NCBI RefSeq assembly: GCF_002407205.1
Contig: NZ_CP023550.1
Coordinates: 41,001 to 105,000, forward strand
DNA length: 64,000 nucleotides
Source of the DNA: Rhodobacter sp. CZR27
GTDB taxonomy: Bacteria > Pseudomonadota > Alphaproteobacteria > Rhodobacterales > Rhodobacteraceae
Direction: 5' to 3'
Below the pieces are notes generated by a model that did not search any database, was not told the DNA's origin, and saw nothing but the letters and a program-made list of their open reading frames with translations. Position numbers and translations under genes: made by a program. Positions 59,873 to 64,000 of this stretch are shown piece after piece. Each line of letters begins with the position of its first letter. Position 1 is the stretch's first letter.

Positions 59873-60781
59873 TTGGCCCGGATCTGGCTGCACATCGGAC
59901 ATGGAAAGACCGGCACCACCGCGATCCAGTGGGCGCTGCACGAGCGCAGCCGCGTGCTGGGCGACGTGATCTACCCCGTCCGGGGGCGACAGCAGGGCCA
60001 GGAAGCGCACCACAACCTGTTTCCGCTCAAGGGCAATGCCTACGACCGCAGGGTCGTCGAGGAGCTGCAGGCCATTGCGGCGGAGAGCAGGGATGCCGGG
60101 AAGCCGGTGGTGATCTCGTCCGAGCATCTCTGCCATGCCACCCCGGCCAAGGTCAGGCAGATCGTGCGGAACCTGGCCGGGCACGACCTCAGGGTGGTCT
60201 ACTACGTCCGGCGCCAGGACGACCTGATGGAAAGCTCCTTCCGGCAGAGGCAGTGCCACCAGCCCGGCGCCTGGGTTGATCCGGGCGAGTACATGGCCCG
60301 CTTCGTCCGCGGCTTCGACTTCGATGACCGGATCGAGCCCTGGCGCCAGGCCCTGGGGGACAGGGCCATCGTCGCCCATCTCTACCATCCGGAGATCGTC
60401 GGCCGGGATGTCGTGACACATTTCGAGCGGATCCTCGGTCTGCCGGAATGGACGGACCGGCCGGCAAGCCACAGGAACATCTCGCTGACGCCCGCCGCCA
60501 CGCGCCAGGTCATCCAGGTCGCGCTCGCAAAGGGTCGGGACAAGGCGCGGAAGGTGGCGCTGAACCTGCGCGGCACCGATGTGAAGGGCGACAACAGCCC
60601 CTTCTACGACGCGGCGGCCCGAAGGGCGGTCATCGAACGCTACCAGCTGTCGAACGAGCGCTTCGCGCGGCGCCATCTCGACGAGAGGTCGGCGGCATTG
60701 CTGCTCGGCAGCGCCGGGGCAGGGGATCCGGACGCCGTCCTGCAGCCCGTATCCGCCGCCGCGGCGGCCTCGCCGGCCTGA
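59873..60781 (+). CDS. Sulfotransferase-like P-loop protein
   Basis: A 302-residue protein: P-loop 'HIGHGKTGTTAIQ' (7-19), 'VVISSEHLCHATP', and 'VVYYVRRQDDLMESSFRQRQ' at the 3'-phosphate site. The TTG at 59873 is preferred because GGAGG lies five bases upstream and the paralogs begin MAR/MKA directly before the first strand; an ATG at 59858 is in frame. It lies downstream of the uronate epimerase gene, so its acceptor may be a uronic-acid-containing polymer, by inference. Confidence 0.74.
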   Translation: MARIWLHIGHGKTGTTAIQWALHERSRVLGDVIYPVRGRQQGQEAHHNLFPLKGNAYDRRVVEELQAIAAESRDAGKPVVISSEHLCHATPAKVRQIVRNLAGHDLRVVYYVRRQDDLMESSFRQRQCHQPGAWVDPGEYMARFVRGFDFDDRIEPWRQALGDRAIVAHLYHPEIVGRDVVTHFERILGLPEWTDRPASHRNISLTPAATRQVIQVALAKGRDKARKVALNLRGTDVKGDNSPFYDAAARRAVIERYQLSNERFARRHLDERSAALLLGSAGAGDPDAVLQPVSAAAAASPA

Positions 60782-60906
60782 AGGCCGGGCCTTGTCTTCG
60801 ACCCATCCCGGCCGGCCGGCCGCATGGCCCGCGCGGGATCGCGAGCCCGCAGCCGGCAGGATCCGGACCGGCCGAAGGCCGCAGGGTGATTTCTTCTGGA
60901 GTGCTG

Positions 60907-61932
60907 ATGAAAGCCTTACTGCATATCGGCTCGGGAAAGACGGGCACGACCTCCATCCAGGAATACATGTCCGTCAACCGCCAGAGGCTGCGCGAGCAGG
61001 GGATCCACTACCCCGTCACGCTCGGGGCGAAGAACCACCGCCGCCTGCCTGCCCTCGTCCAGAAGGATGAACGCGCCGCAAGGTACTTCCGCGAGCAGGG
61101 CCTGCGCGATGCGGCCTCGCGCGATGCGGCCCGCGAGGCCTGGTGGCAGGAGTTCCGCGCCGAGATCGCCTCGGCCGGCGACTGCGACCGCTGCCTGATC
61201 TCGGCCGAGCATCTGTGGCAGCTGGGTGCGCAGGAGGTGGCGGCCCTCCAGTCCCGCCTGGCGCCGCTGTTCGACGAGGTCCGGATCCTCGCCTATCTGC
61301 GCGATCCGGTCGATTACGCCATGTCGATGTATGACACGGCCCTCAAGATCGGCTCGACCAGTCTCGCCCCGGCCGCGCCCGTGGCCGGCGGTCCCACGGA
61401 TTATGCCCATATCCTGAAGACCTGGCAGGACGCCTTCGGGCGGGACCGGATGACGGTCAGGCTTTTCGACCGCGCGGAGCTGGTCGGCGGCGACATCCTG
61501 ACGGATTTCGTCCAGTCCGCAGGGATCGATGCCGCCGGCTTCACGGAGGTGAAGGTCAAGAACCCCTCGCTCGGGGTCCTGGGCCAGCAGATCCTGCTGC
61601 GGGTCAACCGCCGGCTGCCGCGATACAGGCCCGACGGCAGCCCGAACCGGATGCGGGGCGACATCGTCGGGCTCTTCGAGCGCTTCTTCGCCGACGGCGC
61701 CCGCATCACGCCGGATCCGGCGCTTCTGGCCGAGTGCCAGGCGGTTCTTGCCGGGTCCAACGAATGGGTCCGGCAGACTTTCTTCCCCGGGCGCGACCGG
61801 CTGTTCCCGGCCAGGTCCTACGCGGCCTGCCCCGCCCCCTCGCTGGACGAGCGGGACCTGGACCGGATGGCCGATCTCGTCGTGGACCTGTGGCAGGCGG
61901 CCCAGAAGGCGAAGCGGGCGGCCGCCTCCTGA
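60907..61932 (+). CDS. Sulfotransferase-like P-loop protein
   Basis: A 341-residue protein: P-loop 'HIGSGKTGTTSIQ' (6-18), 'CLISAEHLWQL', 'RILAYLRDPVDYAMSMYDTA' at the 3'-phosphate site, and 'FGRDRMTVRLFDRAELVGGD'. GGAG lies five bases before the ATG at 60907; the frame runs upstream through the previous gene in another phase without coding character. It follows the 59873 gene on the same strand and completes the set of seven HxGxxKTG-type proteins. Confidence 0.76.
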   Translation: MKALLHIGSGKTGTTSIQEYMSVNRQRLREQGIHYPVTLGAKNHRRLPALVQKDERAARYFREQGLRDAASRDAAREAWWQEFRAEIASAGDCDRCLISAEHLWQLGAQEVAALQSRLAPLFDEVRILAYLRDPVDYAMSMYDTALKIGSTSLAPAAPVAGGPTDYAHILKTWQDAFGRDRMTVRLFDRAELVGGDILTDFVQSAGIDAAGFTEVKVKNPSLGVLGQQILLRVNRRLPRYRPDGSPNRMRGDIVGLFERFFADGARITPDPALLAECQAVLAGSNEWVRQTFFPGRDRLFPARSYAACPAPSLDERDLDRMADLVVDLWQAAQKAKRAAAS

Positions 61933-61954
61933 CCACCCCCTCCCGGGTGGCCGG

Positions 61955-62644
61955 TCAGCTCAGGACACAGGCCTCCGGGCCGACCAGGCGCGCCTCCAGC
62001 ACCCGGAGGGTGGCCGCCGTCGCATGGCTGGCCAGCAGCACGTTGCGCCGCGCGAGATCGCTCATCCGCGGGGTCAGCCGCTCGGGCGGCAGGCGGTGCT
62101 TGTAGCTGTTCTTGGTCACCGGAACGCCGGCGAATGTCATTCCCTGCGAGGCCATGAAGGCCCGCAGATCCTGCTCCATCCGCTCGGTCCGGACGAGGTG
62201 GGTGCGTCCCGCGGGCAGTTCGGCGGCGATATGCGGGGGCAGATACCACCCCAGATCGAACTGGAGATGCAGCTTGCTGCCGCGCAGGGCGAAATGCGCC
62301 ACCTGCCGCCGGGCATCGTCGGGCGAGGTCAGAGCCTCGGCCAGGTCGTTGGCGGTCTGGAAGTTGCGGAAGACCCGCGCCCATTGCGCGTTCTTCATCT
62401 GGACCCCGTCGCCGCCGATGCTCTTGGAATGCAGGTCCCATTCGAAGGCCGAGACGAACCGGGACACCGGATCGCGGGTCAGGACGATGAACACGTCCTC
62501 GGCCTCGCGGCGCAGGACGGCACGGGCGATGTCCTGGTTGGCCTCGCCGACGTGATGGACGGATAGATTCCGGACCTGGGGGGAGAGGGCGCGGATGACG
62601 GACTCGCCCCCGCATTTTCCGACGTGGACAAGATGGTAGCGCAC
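61955..62644 (-). CDS. Sulfotransferase family 2-like protein
   Basis: A 229-residue protein with P-loop-like 'YHLVHVGKCGGESVIRAL' at the start, 'VFIVLTRDPVSRFVSAFEWD' (3'-phosphate motif) and 'THLVRTERMEQDL'. This matches the Sulfotransfer_2 family that acts on carbohydrates. The GTG at 62644 starts right at the first strand and has a weak GCGGA upstream. It is convergent with the previous gene and divergent from the membrane glycosyltransferase at the right edge. Confidence 0.8.
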   Translation of the reverse strand: MRYHLVHVGKCGGESVIRALSPQVRNLSVHHVGEANQDIARAVLRREAEDVFIVLTRDPVSRFVSAFEWDLHSKSIGGDGVQMKNAQWARVFRNFQTANDLAEALTSPDDARRQVAHFALRGSKLHLQFDLGWYLPPHIAAELPAGRTHLVRTERMEQDLRAFMASQGMTFAGVPVTKNSYKHRLPPERLTPRMSDLARRNVLLASHATAATLRVLEARLVGPEACVLS

Positions 62645-63071
62645 TCTGTTCCGCCCGCTGAGGTTTCGCCGCTGGCTGTGCCGACTAGTCCGGGGAAGGC
62701 CCTTTGTAAAGGCGGGCGCGGCCCGGGTTCCCCGGCCCGGACATGCCGGGGATGATGGCCTGCGAGGGGTAATGCGACCTTTGCCACCCGGCCGCGACGC
62801 GCGGGCATCAACCGGGATCCGAAGATGCTTGACGAGGGCGGGCCGCCTGTCGAAGTCTGGAACCCGGCCGGGCCAGCCTGCCGTTCGTCGCGCCGTGCCC
62901 GGCACCGGGGGAACTGCCCGGGTGAGGATGCATGGAAAGGGCTTCCCGGCCTCGTGTTTCCCCTTCCGGTCCCGCAGGGGACCGAGGCAGCACTTCCGGC
63001 CGCGTCCCCTGCGACCCTTCCCGGAAACCGATCCGGAAGACGTTTCAGCCTTTCAAGGGGGATGAACAGAC
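62645..63071. other. Divergent intergenic region
   Basis: About 430 bases between a leftward sulfotransferase gene and a rightward membrane-protein gene. AAGGGGG ten bases before 63072 is the likely ribosome-binding site of the latter. I see no other gene or clear regulatory element. Confidence 0.45.
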
Positions 63072-64000
63072 GTGGCATATCGCAGGGAAGGCGCAGGAGC
63101 GGGGGCGGTCGCGCAGGAACGCGTCGCGGCGGCTCCGGGACAGGTTGTCGGCATCGCCCTGGCCATCAGCCTCGGATTTCTGGCCGTGCTCGGGATCCTG
63201 CAGGCGGACCGGCCGCTCTGGCAGGACGAGACCCAGCTTCTCGCCAATCTGGGCCAGGCCTGGGGGCGCTATTTCGAGGTGCTTCCCTATCACGATCAGG
63301 CGGCACCGCCTCTTGCGCTGATCCTGCTGGACGGCCTGTGGCGGATCGCCGGCGGCGACATCCCGGTGATGCGCCTGGCGGTGCTGTCGGCCACCCTTGC
63401 CTGTCTCGCCTGCCTCGCCCTGTCGGCCGCCCGCCGCGGATTGACCGTGATGCTGCTGGCTCTGGCGATCGTGGCGCTTACCCCGATCACCCTGCGCTAC
63501 GCCCTGGAGATCAAGCACTATGTCTTCGAGCTTCTTGCGGCCCTCGTCGTTGTGCAGTCGGCCCTGTCGCTGAAACTCCGGGGGCGGGTCGAGCCGGTCC
63601 TGTTCGTCGCCCTGTCGCTGCTGCTGTCGTTCCTGTCCTTCTCGGTCATGCTGGTCGCGGTCGTCATCATGGCCGATGTCGTGCTGTTCCGTGCGAAGGG
63701 AGCGGAGCGCCGGCACTGGGCGCTGGCCGTCCTGCTTTTCAGCGCGACCTGGGGGCTGCTGTACCTGGGCCTGTTCCGTCCGCTCACGCACCTGCAGATT
63801 GCCAACTATCCGGACGCCTACCGGAACGGCATGCTGATCGAGCTCCTGCAGGGCAGTCCCGCCTCGCTCGTCCGCCGCCTTCTCTACGTGGCGGGGCAGC
63901 CCGTCTTCGCCATCCTCGGCGCGGGGGCGCTGCTCGGGGGGCTGGTGCTGCTCGGCCGCAGGACGCTCTCCGATCTCGGGCGGCAGGCCCGGCGCGCCCT
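63072..64000 (+). CDS. Polytopic membrane glycosyltransferase (GT39/ArnT-like), truncated by window edge
   Basis: Reading from the GTG at 63072 gives 309 codons without a stop. The first membrane segment (about 25-43) is followed by an extracytoplasmic loop with 'DRPLWQDETQLLANL' (Asp52-Glu53). This D-E placement after the first membrane helix is the hallmark of GT-C enzymes such as ArnT/PMT that use polyprenyl-phosphate sugars. At least six more hydrophobic segments follow. An in-frame TGA seven bases before the GTG fixes the start. It could transfer a sugar in the periplasm onto the polymer or a lipid. The C-terminal part lies outside the window. Confidence 0.8.
   Translation, partial: MAYRREGAGAGAVAQERVAAAPGQVVGIALAISLGFLAVLGILQADRPLWQDETQLLANLGQAWGRYFEVLPYHDQAAPPLALILLDGLWRIAGGDIPVMRLAVLSATLACLACLALSAARRGLTVMLLALAIVALTPITLRYALEIKHYVFELLAALVVVQSALSLKLRGRVEPVLFVALSLLLSFLSFSVMLVAVVIMADVVLFRAKGAERRHWALAVLLFSATWGLLYLGLFRPLTHLQIANYPDAYRNGMLIELLQGSPASLVRRLLYVAGQPVFAILGAGALLGGLVLLGRRTLSDLGRQARRA

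Noticed and set aside
1..64000. CRISPR arrays, tRNA or rRNA genes, insertion sequences
   Set aside because: No regularly spaced repeats, cloverleaf-like sequences, rRNA signatures or transposase reading frames were seen, although a dedicated search was not possible.

Overview
This is a GC-rich (visibly well above 60%) window from an alphaproteobacterium, most likely a member of the Rhodobacteraceae. It appears to come from a plasmid or chromid rather than the main chromosome. It carries an RPA-type plasmid replication initiator (repA), a parA-parB pair with two identical parS-like palindromes between them, and a three-unit iteron-like repeat beside an AT-rich patch. Almost everything else builds, decorates or exports surface polysaccharide. 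A rhamnose (rml/rfb) operon directly next to repA resembles the RepA-I 'biofilm' plasmids known from roseobacters. That parallel is from memory and the organism assignment is inference.

Layout. 1-7000: a partial, lower-GC family-25 glycosyltransferase at the left edge, then an exosortase/EpsI fusion (XrtD-like), a sulfotransferase, a TPR lipoprotein (PrsT-like) and a priming sugar transferase, all on the minus strand. 7100-10300: an exosortase-locus ATPase, a Wzz-like co-polymerase and a BY-kinase-like ATPase on the plus strand, closed by a strong hairpin. 10300-12000: two divergent VPLPA-CTERM proteins, the expected substrates of XrtD. 12100-17400: a secreted RTX repeat protein, kdsA, a bifunctional mannose-1-P guanylyltransferase/isomerase and a phosphomannomutase. 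17400-25440: a minus-strand operon of glycosyltransferase and methyltransferase genes interleaved with rfbC-rfbB-rfbD-rfbA. 25479-29853: repA, origin region, parA, parS, parB.

30000-37221: a glycosyltransferase, a frameshifted pyruvyl transferase, a Wzx-type flippase, and an ABC capsule exporter (KpsT/KpsE/KpsM-like). 37286-49443: two multidomain rhamnan-synthesis-F type proteins bracketing six sulfotransferase-like P-loop proteins, several clearly duplicated in pairs, plus one small unknown. 49655-56352: a sugar epimerase, a DUF2793 protein of the kind used as gene-transfer-agent head spikes, a DUF1501/DUF1800 pair and a secreted unknown. 56769-64000: a translationally coupled SGNH-like/GSCFA pair, a UDP-glucuronate 4-epimerase-like enzyme, three more sulfotransferase-like proteins and the start of a membrane-bound glycosyltransferase running off the right edge.

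How the parts fit: GDP-mannose precursors, dTDP-rhamnose, Kdo-8-P and epimerised sugars feed at least two export routes. One is a Wzx/Wzz/BY-kinase/priming-transferase system tied to the exosortase; the other is an ABC-2 capsule transporter, for which KdsA could supply a Kdo linker. The polymer(s) are predicted to be heavily decorated by methylation, pyruvylation, and possibly sulfation or acylation. No wzy polymerase, outer-membrane channel, kpsC/kpsS or PAPS-synthesis gene is visible in the window. No rRNA, tRNA, CRISPR array or insertion sequence was seen.
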